Shown in pieces: positions 23,311 to 33,959 of a stretch of 64,000 nucleotides of DNA. Position 1 is the first letter of the stretch. Every line of letters starts with the position of its first letter. The notes beneath the pieces are model-generated. The model had not been told where the DNA came from, searched no databases, and saw nothing but the letters and a program-made list of their open reading frames with translations. The stretch comes from Ursus arctos (lineage: Eukaryota; Chordata; Mammalia; Carnivora; Ursidae). The position numbers were made by a program, and so were the translations under genes. The DNA lies in assembly GCF_023065955.2 (NCBI RefSeq), contig NW_026623078.1, positions 7,016,199 through 7,080,198 on the forward strand, read 5' to 3'.

Positions 23311-23480
23311 TATGGAAGGAGGTGAGCTGGGGATGGACTAAATCGGTGATGGGCAGTAAGGAGGGCACTTGTGATGAGCACTGGGTGTTGTATGTAAGCG
23401 ATGAACCATTGAACTCTACACCAGAGACCAATATTGCACTGTATGTTAACTACCTAAAAGTTAAATTTAAAAAAAAAATT

Positions 23481-24155
23481 TTAAGAAGTATTCCTGAACT
23501 TCATACCAAAACTTTTGGTGACACGTTGTGCTTTATTGTTTCTCAAATCGTATCTTCTGGAATCTTTTTGGAATCCATATTCCAGACAAGCAAACTTTGT
23601 AAATAATGGTGCCTCAGAGAAGTTATTACTCTTTACTAATTCCTCAGAGAACATGCAATCATTAACTTTTTAAAGATCTATTGGCTTGGAGGAGAAGAAC
23701 TTTCCTAATGCTATAGAGGCCAAGTCCTAGGAGAACATATGATTTTTAAAAAAGTGCATTCTTAATATTTGTGAAGCAATAAAATTCCTTATCCAGCTGG
23801 ACAGAGAAGTATATGGTTCATCAAACAGGTCCTTCAGAGATTTGGTAGATATCAAAACAATGATATCTTTACCTTTTGATTACTGCAGAAGATCTTAATA
23901 TCTCTGTGTCAATCCCTTTCATTCCAGAATTTCTTAATGTTGATTTATTTATGCTCCTGGTTTGGAACGTTTAAAAAATGGATACATACTACTAAAAGAA
24001 GCACAAATACTGCTTCTACCAAATAATTCTAAAAGACTTTTCTAAGCACTGGAGTGGACAACAGGTTGGAAAAAAAACCCTGCTTTTGAAAATTTTGTGT
24101 TTGTGCCCCAAATGTAAGCTCTCACAACTTTCAGAACTCACATCCCTGCATAATG

Positions 24156-24210
<55 letters not shown>

Positions 24211-24835
24211 TCAGGGAACTCAGATCCCTGACATCTTTTCCATGAGAATGTAGGATGAAGTACATTTACTTATAACAATAACAACAACAAAAAAAGTATT
24301 TGACTTCTGTCTTCTGGTGCAGATTTTTAAATTAAGCATATAAAAAGTCAATGCCAAATTTTATGGGGGGAAAGGTTTCAGAAAATAAACTTCCATACCT
24401 AGCTGTTATTTTGCAAATTGTTACAGGTAAAAGATTAAGTGAAAACTTAAAGCCCCTGCTTCCGACAGAAGACACTGCAACACTGCAATATTAAAAGTCA
24501 GTGCTGGTGAGTAACATTATGGTATAACATTTTTATGATGCTTAAGCTAACAGAAAGAGCAATAGAAATGAGGCATATTGGCTTTAAAATTACTGCTAAC
24601 TTGCTATACAATATGTCCATTTATTTTACATATTTAAATGATATGTTAAGCAATATATTTAACTGAGACGTAAATAGTAAAATTAAAACCTTTACTGAGT
24701 CTATTGCCCTATAAGATGGGTTTAAGAAAAGAAACTAGTACATGTATTAATTGTTAACTTTGTGTTATATGCTATCCAGAAACTACTGTACATCATCCCT
24801 GCTCCAAAATAAGCTTTACAAAATGAAGTTAACTT
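23481..24835. other. Non-coding DNA with a CA microsatellite
   Basis: Intergenic sequence upstream of the intact OR11 gene; (CA)25 at 24157-24206. It may hold the 5' non-coding exon and promoter of the downstream OR, which cannot be placed by eye. Confidence 0.5.
24157..24206 (+). repeat. (CA)25 microsatellite
   Basis: A perfect 50-bp CA run, likely to be length-polymorphic. Confidence 0.97.
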
Positions 24836-25016
24836 GGGTGCCTGGGTGGCTCAGTTGGTTAAGTGTCCAACTCTTGATTTCAGCTCAGGTCATGATCTCA
24901 GGGTCGTGAGATCTAGCCCATCATGGAGCCTGCTTAAGATTCTCTCTCTCCCTCTCCCTCTGCCCCTCCCCCCCACTTCTCTTTCTCTCTCTCTCTCTCA
25001 AAAAAAAAAAAAAAAG
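24836..25016 (+). mobile_element. CAN-SINE (older subfamily)
   Basis: GGGTGCCTGGGTGGCTCAGTTGG head with AACTCTTGATTTCAGCTCAGG and a pure A tail. Flanked by AAGTTAACTT (24826-24835) and AGTTTAACTT (25017-25026). It lies 270 bp upstream of the intact OR11 coding exon. Confidence 0.92.
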
Positions 25017-25249
25017 AGTTTAACTTTACCTAGTTCTATCATGGTACCATAATGAGGAAGAGATTCAGAAGCAGGCAAAGTTTGTTTCCATGAAGCCAGC
25101 TACCTACTATGTCCAAAACTCAGAGTACATAACCAAGAACAAGTAGACTACATTCTCTTCCTAACTGATGATTCTTTTGAAAAATGACCCCATGTTCATT
25201 GTCTTCTCTTCATTCTGAAAAAGGAACATATTCAAAACTAGCCCTAACT

Positions 25250-25277
25250 GCTAATAACATGTCTCTTGACCTTGCAG
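25250..25277 (+). promoter_or_regulatory. Splice acceptor of the OR11 coding exon
   Basis: CTAATAAC, a branch-point-like site, precedes GTCTCTTGACCTTGCAG. The AG is at 25276-25277, 12 bases before the ATG. OR genes usually have a non-coding first exon spliced just upstream of an intronless coding exon, and this fits. The sequence alone does not prove use. Confidence 0.65.
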
Positions 25278-25289
25278 GTTACTGACCCA

Positions 25290-26276
25290 ATGAATGTCTC
25301 TGAGCCATATTCCAGCTTTGCTTCTCTAAGAGAATTCATACTCCTAGGTTTTTCTTGTGAGTGGAAGATTCAGATCCTCCTCTTCTCACTCTTCACTACA
25401 ACGTATGTTTTGACTGTAACAGGGAATTGGGCCATTGTTTGCGCTCTGTGGTGTGAATGGCGACTCCACAGCCCCATGTACATATTCCTGGGGAATTTCT
25501 CCTTTCTAGAGATCTGGTATGTCTCTTCTACAGTTCCCAAGATGTTGGTCAATTTCCTCTTAGATAAAAAGACCATCTCCTTTACTGGGTGTTTCCTCCA
25601 ATTTTATTTCTTTTTCTCTTTGGGAACATCTGAATGTTTCCTCTTGGCCGTCATGGCCTTTGATCGGTACCTTGCTATCTGCCATCCCTTGCACTACCCT
25701 AATATCATGACTGGGCATTTCTGTACCAAACTGGTCATTATCTGCTGGGTTTGTGGATTTCTGTGGTTCCTGACCCCCATTGTATTCATCTCTCAGATGC
25801 CCTTCTGTGGCCCAAACATTATTGACCACGTTGTGTGTGACCCAGGGCCACTGTTTGCATTGGCATGTGCCTCTGCTCCAACAACCCAACAGCTGTGCTA
25901 TACTCTAAGCTCATTAGTTATCTTCGGTAACTTCCTTTTTATCCTTGGGTCCTATACACTTGTCCTATTGGCTGTGTTGCGTATGCCTTCAGCCACTGGG
26001 AGACATAAGGCCTTCTCAACCTGCGGGTCTCATTTGGCTGTGGTATCACTATTCTATGGCTCTCTGATGGTCATGTATGTGAGCCCAGGACTTGGGCATT
26101 CTGCTGGTATACAGAAAGTTGCAACTTTGTTCTATGCTATGGTGACTCCACTCTTCAACCCCGTCACTTATAGCCTTCGGAATAAGGAGATAAAAGCAGC
26201 CCTGAGGAAAGTTCTGGGGCGTCTCGACATAACCCGAGATACACGAGATGATCCCTCCATTATCAGGTCAGTATAG
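25290..26276 (+). CDS. Olfactory receptor family 11 (OR11H-like), intact
   Basis: A 328-residue class II odorant receptor, a seven-helix GPCR that would signal through Golf in olfactory cilia. I start at the ATG at 25290 (MNVSEPYSS), not the earlier in-frame TTG, because it gives the usual short OR N-terminus with an N-glycosylation site (N2-V-S). Visible landmarks: TGN at 44-46 in TM1, LHSPMYIFL at 59-67 in TM2, conserved cysteines 101 and 183, MAFDRYLAIC at 122-131, SYTLVL at 221-226, KAFSTCGSH at 240-248 and PLFNPVTYSLRN at 287-298. The ECL2 segment LPFCGPNIIDH-type and CDPGPLFALAC match OR11H members best from memory. No stop, frameshift or missing signature residue. The coding exon is intronless with a good acceptor at 25277. 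It is the only fully intact gene here. Confidence 0.95.
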   Translation: MNVSEPYSSFASLREFILLGFSCEWKIQILLFSLFTTTYVLTVTGNWAIVCALWCEWRLHSPMYIFLGNFSFLEIWYVSSTVPKMLVNFLLDKKTISFTGCFLQFYFFFSLGTSECFLLAVMAFDRYLAICHPLHYPNIMTGHFCTKLVIICWVCGFLWFLTPIVFISQMPFCGPNIIDHVVCDPGPLFALACASAPTTQQLCYTLSSLVIFGNFLFILGSYTLVLLAVLRMPSATGRHKAFSTCGSHLAVVSLFYGSLMVMYVSPGLGHSAGIQKVATLFYAMVTPLFNPVTYSLRNKEIKAALRKVLGRLDITRDTRDDPSIIRSV

Positions 26277-27727
26277 TCTCACAAAAAGCAATCAGGATTA
26301 TATAGTTATTCAAATCTTCAAATATAAGTCTAGTGATATTAACTATGTCAGCTTATGAAATTAAACATCCATGGGGATACTTACAGAGTGGCCAGATTAT
26401 ATAGATAAATGGAAGTACTGGGTTCTACTTTGGCACTCGGAGTGTACATGAACTAGGGAATGGACACATCTGCGTGTTTTCTGGATAGTTCATATGGTTC
26501 TTCTGTTGTAAAAATTTCTGTGTTCTATTTGATAATTTAGGTTAATGGTTCTGGGATCAATTAAATTATGTCATTTTGTTTGTTCAGTTGTTGGTAAACA
26601 AAAGAAAGAATTTTTTTTTCTGCTTATGGTTCTTTTCTTATTTGACTATATCATTTTGGTGATCTGGTCACCACTGCTAAATAAACCCTTAAAGCAATTA
26701 TCCAAAATTTCTACAGGACCATAATGCTGTGCTAGCCTAATGATATTCAGACATATGTTGTTGGTTTTCCTTATACATTACCTCTTTCTAAGCTCCTTAA
26801 GGGGCAGATTCTAATTCTAACAACATCAATCAAAATATTCAGAAATACAGTTTTCTGAGTGTCAATATTTTTACTAAGTAAAGTTTCACCAAAAGCCTAA
26901 TTGGTCAATTAATTGGGTTTTAGATAATCTCCTTTGGGTTTTAGAATATCTCCTTCTAAAAAATGCAGAGGGAAATGATCTACTTTGTAATAAATTACTT
27001 CAGTTCAAAAAAATAAGTGACAGTTCATTGTTATTTGTTGCTGCGACAGTATTAAAATAACAGTAAGGAAAAATTTTAAGGACGAAAAGCATCCAGAAAT
27101 CAATCACTTTACAGTGATACAATACACTTTACATTTTCATTTATACGTATGCTTTATTTAATATATCAAAGTTGTTCCTATATTATCATCGAGTTTTTTA
27201 AACATTGTTTTTTAGGAACTTTTAATTTTCCATTCAACTAGTATGTATGGATTGTAAAGTTTCATGTGGTGAGATCAATATTTTCCTAGAAGGAGGATTG
27301 TCCTTCCAAGTAGCTTGACTTTTGCAGGATATAAGAAAGGGAATTTCCAGAAAGGGGATTAGGAGAAAAATGCATGCACCACTACACAATAATGATCACT
27401 TAGAATTATTATCCAGGGATTCAGACCCTCCTTCCAGCCACACCAATCCTTTTGTTATGCAGTACGGTTACTTCCATTCTTTTATTGCAAAAATTAATAT
27501 CTCAATTAAATCTTCGTAAAGATTTGTCATGATGATGTTTGCAAACTAGGTTAGGACTCATCATCTAACCTAAAACTGTTCCCGGAAAATCCAGGATGTA
27601 CAACTACTATATGTATGTATCAATTCTCCCTCCAAGGTTTTTATCTTAGAACAGTTTCCTGAGAGAAATGGATTACTCAGTTCAAAAGATAAGACTGCAC
27701 TTGTGATTTTTAAAATGGACATAGGCC
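26277..27727. other. Non-coding DNA downstream of OR11H-like gene
   Basis: AT-rich, no named repeat. It probably contains the receptor's 3' UTR; AATAAA-type signals occur (for example AAATAAAC near 26681) but none can be assigned. Confidence 0.45.
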
Positions 27728-27863
27728 GATTCATATCATGCTTGACTTGACTGAAACTCTTTTTGAATTTTTTTGGCCTGTTTTTAGAGTAATAATTACA
27801 TAAATTTGATTATGAAGATATTAAAATATTTTTTCATCATCCCAATCATTCATTTTTCCTAAG
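27728..27863 (+). repeat. Inverted repeat, left arm (136 bp)
   Basis: Starts GATTCATATCATGCTTGACT and ends CATTCATTTTTCCTAAG. Its reverse complement matches 29575-29710 without gaps at 123 of 136 positions by hand count. The family is unknown to me. Confidence 0.93.
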
Positions 27864-28236
27864 CAACACATGAGGTGCTTTGTTGAAGTTTGGGAAACAA
27901 ATGTGTGTTTAATTTTTCCATACACATTCATGAGTTTTGACTAAAATCCTAGGCTTTGTAGTGCTTCATTTTTGTTGTTGTTGTTCTTCTTTGTTTTTGT
28001 CTTTTAAGGATTTTCTAGCCACTAAATCAGTCTGTCTTGCTGTTTATTTGGATATAAATATTTGCTTGACTATCGGCCTCCTAAAGTGATATCATTGAGA
28101 AAAGGACCTAGCTCTTGGTTTCCATCATTGTATTCATTTTCTTATTTTATGCTCAATACATGCATGGCAGAATGTGTTACTTGCATATTTACTATCCATT
28201 TTTCTTATCTTCCTGCTTAATACAATCTCAATTCTT
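27864..28236. other. Non-coding DNA in the inverted-repeat spacer
   Basis: First part of the spacer between the inverted arms; no repeat or gene recognised, apart from short TTG runs near 27971. Confidence 0.45.
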
Positions 28237-28237
28237 T

Positions 28238-28375
28238 TTTATATATAATTTTTATTTTGTTATATTAGTCACCATACAGTACATCCCGTTTTTGATGCAA
28301 TGTTCCATGATTCATTATTTACGTATAATACCCAGTGCACCATGCAATATGTGCCCTCCTTAATACCCCTCTATT
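28238..28375 (-). mobile_element. L1 3' end fragment
   Basis: TTATATTAGTCACCATACAGTACATC... antisense, about 135 bp; a very short 5'-truncated insertion inside the inverted-repeat spacer. Confidence 0.87.
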
Positions 28376-28843
28376 CTGGTGGCAATATACCCAGTTTGAA
28401 AAATCAAATGTAGCCTCCTTTATATAGGAGTAATTGTGTGGCACACTTCTGTTCAATCAAAAATGTAAGTGGAATATAGACTGGCCTCTACCCTGCTGTC
28501 TGCAGCTCCAGCTGTTATCTTAGGATGATAAGGTGACTTCAAGGATGAAAAGATATACTAAGAAGGATTTATCAAGAGCCAGGAGAGCTTGAGTCCCTGG
28601 TGGTATCTTGGAACTACTTACCTCTGGACTGCCATGGGTTATCTATCTCTAGAAGTGTATATGTGAGGGGAAAAAAAAACCCAAATCTTTACCTTGTATA
28701 AGCTGTTGTTACTTGGGTTTCTGTTATACACAACTGAATCTAAGTCTAATATATACAACAATTCTGGATTCCTGGATAGATCTTGAGTTTCAAATATTTA
28801 TTACATAAATCTTCATGTGATGTATGTAGTCATTGTCTTAATT
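28376..28843. other. Non-coding DNA, no recognised element
   Basis: Spacer sequence between L1 and SINE insertions; nothing recognised. Confidence 0.45.
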
Positions 28844-29056
28844 TTTTAAGTTTTTATTTATTTATTTATTTATTTGACAGAGAGAGAGTGAGAGAGAGAG
28901 AGAGAGAGCACACAAGCAGGAAGAACAGCAGGCAGAGGGAGAAGCAAACTCCCCATGGAGCAGGGAGCCCAATGCAGGGCTCAATCCCAGGGTCCTGGGA
29001 TCATGACCTGAGCCAAAGGCAGATGCTTAAATGACTGAGCCACCTAGGCACCCCTT
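28844..29056 (-). mobile_element. CAN-SINE with target-site duplication
   Basis: Antisense: poly-T and TTTATTTATTTATTTATTTG tail to GAGCCACCTAGGCACCCC head. ATTGTCTTAATT (28832-28843) and ATTATCTTAATT (29057-29068) flank it. Confidence 0.93.
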
Positions 29057-29244
29057 ATTATCTTAATTGAAAAGAAATTCCTATAAGCATATCTCCTACA
29101 TGCATACCTCCTCTACGGTATTCACTTATTAGATACGTCCAGCCCTTTGGCCTGCACTGCCATGCAGTTCTGAGGGTAGCTACATAGAACATAGCCATAG
29201 TTTCCAGGAGAGAAGGTATTGGCACAGAATTCTTGCCGATATTA

Positions 29245-29440
29245 AAGTCAACAGAACTGGTTCCTTCACTTACTCATGTGACTTTGGACAACATACTTGG
29301 TTTCATTGAGTCTCATCTACGAAATGAGTATGAGAATGTTTACCCAAACTCTGTCACAGAATTTGTGAAGATGAATTGAGAGACTATGTCAAAGTGTTTT
29401 GTAAGTGATAAAGAGCTTTCCAAATAAAAAATACTAGTAT
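29245..29440 (+). repeat. MIR-like relic
   Basis: TTACTCATGTGACTTTGGAC, then GAGTCTCATCTACGAAATGAG and AAGATGAATTGAGAGACTATG follow the MIR order (tgtgaccttgggcaa, cctcagtttcctcatctgtaaaatg, gattaaatgag). Confidence 0.65.
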
Positions 29441-29574
29441 TAACCAAAATCAATTTCGTAATACTATATATAAGATTTTATTTTGATTATCACAGCCATT
29501 CTGTGAGGAAGGTATTATGATTAGCCTTAGTTTAAAGATTTAAAAAGCAAGCAAGAAATGATAACTTGTCCATA

Positions 29575-29710
29575 CTTAAGAAAAATGAATGATTGGGATG
29601 ATGAAAAAATATTTTAATATCATCATAATCAAATTTATGTAATTGCTACTCCAAAAACAGGTGAAAGCATTTCAAAAAAAGTTTGAATCAAGTCAAGCAT
29701 GATATGAATC
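29575..29710 (-). repeat. Inverted repeat, right arm (136 bp)
   Basis: Begins CTTAAGAAAAATGAATGATTG and ends CAAGCATGATATGAATC. It is the reverse complement of 27728-27863 with 13 mismatches and no gaps. Similarity stops abruptly at both ends. Confidence 0.93.
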
Positions 29711-31082
29711 AGAGTGTGAGGAACCTTTCTATCTTTGGAATACTAAATTACACAAACTCAGTCCTGGCTCTGATTTCATGATTTCCTTCCCTGAAGTTTG
29801 TTAATGGCTCATATCCTCTGGAAAAGACGACCTTACCATTAGGTTAGAAATCTATCATTCTCTTTCTTCTTCTTTCTCTTCTATACTCCCAACCTTGGTT
29901 TGAAGGTCAAATTCCCTCTGGTAAGATTATGGGCTCTGTTTCAATCTTCCTGCCACAAAGAAGCTTAATATTAAGACTACCAGGAAGATGGAGAGGGAAG
30001 ACATGGAAATGGTGGAGCTAGTGTGTTGTTCTTATTGCAAGGAAGAAAGAAAACTCTCCTGGGAAATGGAGAAGGGTCTTCTTTTTTCAAGTGGCAGAAG
30101 GATATGATACAAAAGTAGCAAGAACTGAAATCCCCAAACCAGACTAGAAAAGAGGAAATTATGAAGTAGAAAAAGTTGATAAGAAATAAAAGAGAGTAAA
30201 AATCATGCAGATTTGGGAGAAGTTACAAAGTTAGCAAAGCACTCTCCTCTCTGCCCTGGCTGTCACACCTATGTGTGAGAGAGGGCATAGGCCATTGTGG
30301 AGGAAAGAATCACAGACGAAAGGCTTTTATATCCTTGTTGCAGAAATTTCAACTCTGTCTCCACTGAGCTTCATTTCCTCTGCTCTGAGAAATTTCAACT
30401 CTGTCTCCACTGAGCTTCATTTCCTCTGCTCAAAATAAACTAACCGCTAACCCTGTACCAGATAAGTTTTGTGGACGTAGTGGAAACTGATAAGGAAAAA
30501 AGCAAAAACAGAGAATCTCCCCTACATAGAGATGCTGACCCTCTCTAGGGGAAGTCAGAGGCCTCAAGCTAGGCAGGGGCTAGGCAGAGATTAAGGGAAA
30601 CACTGGGTATAAGCTTGCCACAATTTAACTGGCCAAATGAGGAACTGTCATTTGTGGACAATCTGAGTGATGGCTCAGGTAATTCCATCAAAACAAATTT
30701 CCTAAGGACAAAGGATACTCGCTCCACAGTCCAGATTTGTTCTGTATTCCTAGGATTTCTGCCCCAGTGACATTGTGTCTCCTTGGTCTGAGATCTATTT
30801 CAGGCTTTGAAATCTTCTAGATACTAGAATAGAAAAGGAATATCAAGAATAACAGGACATCCTATTTGACAAAGTCAGAGACTGCAGTGTAAGCACAAGA
30901 AACAACCTTTCTAAAATGCAAGGAAGTTGCTGAGGAGCCTGGAAGAAGGCAGCAGTGGTTGTGGTGACTGAGCAGAGCCCAGGGACAGGATGCTTCCCAC
31001 ATCACCACATCAACTATGTACTTCAATCCATATCTGAAGGGGTCTCCCCTCTAAAGATGAAGATTGCTCTCTCTCCAGTCAG
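29711..31082. other. Non-coding DNA, mostly unassigned
   Basis: Intergenic sequence between the inverted repeat and the VPS29 pseudogene. It contains a 46-bp tandem duplication (30342-30431). No gene recognised. Confidence 0.45.
30342..30431 (+). repeat. 46-bp direct tandem duplication
   Basis: The unit AGAAATTTCAACTCTGTCTC...TTCCTCTGCTC occurs at 30342 and again at 30388, identical over 44 bases. A perfect pair implies a recent duplication. Confidence 0.95.
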
Positions 31083-31981
31083 TGTTGGTATGGAGACCTG
31101 CACATCCCACACGAGTGAAACAGTTTGCTGACTAAATTTAAAAAGCTCCTAGTGCCAGGAAAGATTCAGCACATTCTCTGTACTGGAAAACTTTGCTCCA
31201 AAGAGAGCTATGACAATCTCAAGACTCTGGCCAGTGATGTTCACATTGTGAGAGTAGTCTTTGACGAGAATCTGAATTATGCAGAACAGAAAGTTGTGAC
31301 TGCTGGGCAGTTCAAAATTGGTTTGATCCGTAGGCATCAAGTTATTGCATGGGAGACATGGCCAGCTTAGCCCTGCTGCAGGGACAGTTTGATGCGGACA
31401 GTCTTATCTCAGGACACACACACAAATTTGAAGCATTTGAGCATGAAAAACAATTTTACATTAACCCAGGTTCTGCCACTGAAGCATATAATGCCTTAGC
31501 AACAAACATTATTCCTACATTTGTCAGTGGATAGCCAGGCCTCTACGGTTGTCATTTATGTGTTTCAGCTACCTGGAGATGATGCAATAGTAAAAGGAAT
31601 CGAATACAAAAAAATCTTAAAGCCAGGCCTGTCTTGCTGTTTTTTTCCTTCCCCTGTTCAATTCAAGTAATTAAACATTTATAAGCCACATGATCATATC
31701 ACGTTTAAGACCTTTTACAGTAAAATACTGTCTTCTGTTAATACAATGTTCTAAGCTTCTTGTAAACTGTAGGAATATAGTCCACTTCTGTATATGATTT
31801 CTATGAAAAAACACCCACCACACAGTAAATGGTCATGTGCTAAGAAAAATTTACCCTTGTAAATACCCTCAAAGTTCATATCTGGAACTTCACTATAAAA
31901 AGTAGTGCAAGAGGAAAAAGAATCTAGATTTTCTTGTGTACATTTTTTTCTTCAGTAATAAAGTTACCTTTCATTTATAGA
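31083..31981 (+). pseudogene. VPS29 processed pseudogene
   Basis: An intronless copy of VPS29, the metallophosphoesterase-fold subunit of the retromer complex. Readable pieces: [60 protein letters not shown], then in another frame [29 protein letters not shown] and [15 protein letters not shown]. The four coding exons are contiguous, so it came from spliced mRNA. Breaks: a small deletion near the start (before GDLHI), a frameshift after about 31348, and a stop at 31534 before the C-terminal part. Asn of the GNLC motif is Lys, and the GHQVI histidine site reads RHQVI. The 3' UTR follows (AAGCCAGGCCTGTCTTG), with AATAAA at 31957-31962 and an AAATAAATAAATAAAA tail. A 6-bp AAGATG at 31054 and 32000 is a weak target-site duplication candidate. 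Confidence 0.93.
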
Positions 31982-32005
31982 AATAAATAAATAAAACATA
32001 AGATG

Positions 32006-32754
32006 CAAGGGAATGTCCAGAGAAATAGAATGGCTCAGCCTCAAGTATGTTGAGTGACATTCACAACGAGGGTGATAGTTTTGCAAGGTCAAATCATCTG
32101 GACAATGCAGCCCTTGGCTCTTCTCCTCAGTCCTCTTCTGAAAACACTGAACTCTGAAGCACACACAAATCTGGTAGTCAAGGAAAGGGAGCTTTAGTGC
32201 TTCCAAAGCCAGCATTTATGTGATCATCCCAGCATGTTATCTTCATGGTGAACTCAAGTGCAAGACAGAAAAGTCTGTATCTTTTAATACCAAATCTTCC
32301 TGTGGCCAAAGGCATGAGGTACTGAATAAGCACCAATTCTGTCAGGAGGATGATGCTCTCACTATTGTTAGCTGCCATCTCTCTCTGCCAGTCTGGCCTT
32401 TTGCCTCTATCTTTCCTGGGACCTAGAAGGGGGACATATGGTGGCTGGTCATCTCATAATAAGGAACTGGAGGCCTTACCATGGGAAAGGAAAAAGAAAG
32501 CAGTGAGAAGGGGTTAATGGAACCTCCTACCTCCATCACTATATTCTGAAGACAAAAGTATCAATATTTCATATTTTGTTTTACTGTTTTTTCCTCTGTT
32601 TCATTCTCCAGTTCACTTTTTCCACCTCCTTTATATTTTACCTGAACTAAATTTTGAGGCTCTCTTCATAAACTTGACATAAACTCAGCAGTAAAACTTC
32701 ACTTGAAATGTTTCCTTAGTCCTACATCAGGACTTCTGTAGTGGAAAGACCACC
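32006..32754. other. Non-coding DNA, no recognised element
   Basis: Intergenic; short overlapping frames on both strands with no family resemblance. Confidence 0.45.
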
Positions 32755-32930
32755 ATTCAGGGAGGCAGGAAACCTGGGCTGTAGTCCCAACTCTACCACT
32801 TTTACTAGTGATATCTAGCAAGTCACCTAACTTTTTGACATTCCATTGCTTCTTAAGTAAAATAAGGATAAGAATACATTATCCCACATATATAGCATAG
32901 ATCACGTGGTTAAGGATCAACTAAGAGTGT
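32755..32930 (+). repeat. MIR-like relic
   Basis: CTGTAGTCCCAACTCTACCACTT, AGCAAGTCACCTAACTTTTTG, TAAAATAAGGATAAGAATAC follow the MIR core order. Confidence 0.7.
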
Positions 32931-32969
32931 ATGTTTATCCCTTTCTTCTCCTACTGATCTTCCTAGTTC

Positions 32970-33959
32970 TTATGTTCCATAGATGAGAGAAACCATATGA
33001 TAATTGTCTTTCTCTGCTTGACTTATTTCACTGAGCATTATCTCCTCCAGTGCCGTCCATGTTGCAGCAAATGTTGAGGAATTGCTCTTTTTGATAGCTG
33101 AGTAATATTCCATTGTATATATGGACCACATCTTCTTAATCCAGTCATCTGTTGAAGGGCATCTCAGCTCCTTCCATGATTTAGCTATTGTGGACAATGC
33201 TGCTATGAACATTGGGGTGCATATGGCCCTTCTCTTCACTACGTCTGTATCTTTGGGGTAAATACCCACTAGTGCAATGGCTGGATCATAGGGTAGCTCT
33301 ATTTTTAACTTTTTAAGGGACCTCCACACTGTTTTCCAGAGTGACTGTACCAACTTGCATTCCCACCAAAAATGTAGGAGTGATCCCCTTTCTCCACATC
33401 CTCTCCAACAACTGTTGTTTCTTGCCTTGTCAATTATTGCCATTCTAACTGGCATAAGGTGGTATCTTAGTGTGGTTTTGATTTGACATTCCCTGATGGC
33501 TAATGATCTTGAACATTTTTTCATGTGTATGTTAGACATTTGTATGTCTTCATTGGAAAAGTGTCTGTTCATATCTCCTGCCCATTTTATGATTTGTTTA
33601 TTTGTTTCTCGTGTATTAAGTTTGAGAAGTTCTTTGTAGATCTTGGATACCAGTCTTTTATCTGTAGCATCATTTACAGATATATTCTCCCATTCCATGG
33701 GCTGCCTCTTAGTTTTTTTGACTGTTTCCTTGGCTGTGCAGAAGCTTTTGATTTTGATGAAGTCCCACAAGTTCATTTTATCTTTTGTTTCTCTTGCCTT
33801 TGGAGATGTGTCATGAAAAAGGTTGCTGTGGCCGATGTCGTAGAGGTTGCTGCCTATGTTCTCCTCTAGAATTTTGATGGATTCCTGTCTCACATCGAGG
33901 TCTTTCAACCATTTGGAGTATATCTTTGTGTATGGTGTGAGAGAGTGGTCAAGTTTCAT
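32970..33959 (-). pseudogene. L1 ORF2 C-terminal fragment
   Basis: 329 codons of ORF2 downstream of reverse transcriptase, including the Cys-rich segment ([21 protein letters not shown]) and ending at the natural ORF2 stop (MVSLIYGT). The histidine of the C-terminal motif [14 protein letters not shown] reads LLHFWWEC, so one Cys is lost. Not translated as a full protein because upstream frames are broken. Confidence 0.85.

Larger units (their letters stand above)
22060..23480 (+). mobile_element. Rearranged L1 (ORF2 piece joined to 3' UTR)
   Basis: ORF2 reverse transcriptase sequence starts at about 22060 (GPDTFTSEFYQT-like). It has a clean frame at 22442-22672 ([44 protein letters not shown]) and reaches the FADGMIL motif at about 22900, where the second catalytic Asp is Gly. 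A GA-rich microsatellite interrupts it at 22690-22866. At 23288 the ORF2 sequence breaks off (after AATCCCTA) into three TTAGGG units. It then resumes about 1.7 kb further on in L1 terms, in the 3' UTR (GCACTTGTGATGAGCACTGG), ending in poly-A at 23480. Confidence 0.9.

Noticed and set aside
24836..25016. tRNA-like A and B boxes in SINE heads as tRNA genes
   Set aside because: They belong to CAN-SINEs with CT-rich bodies and A tails; no intact cloverleaf.
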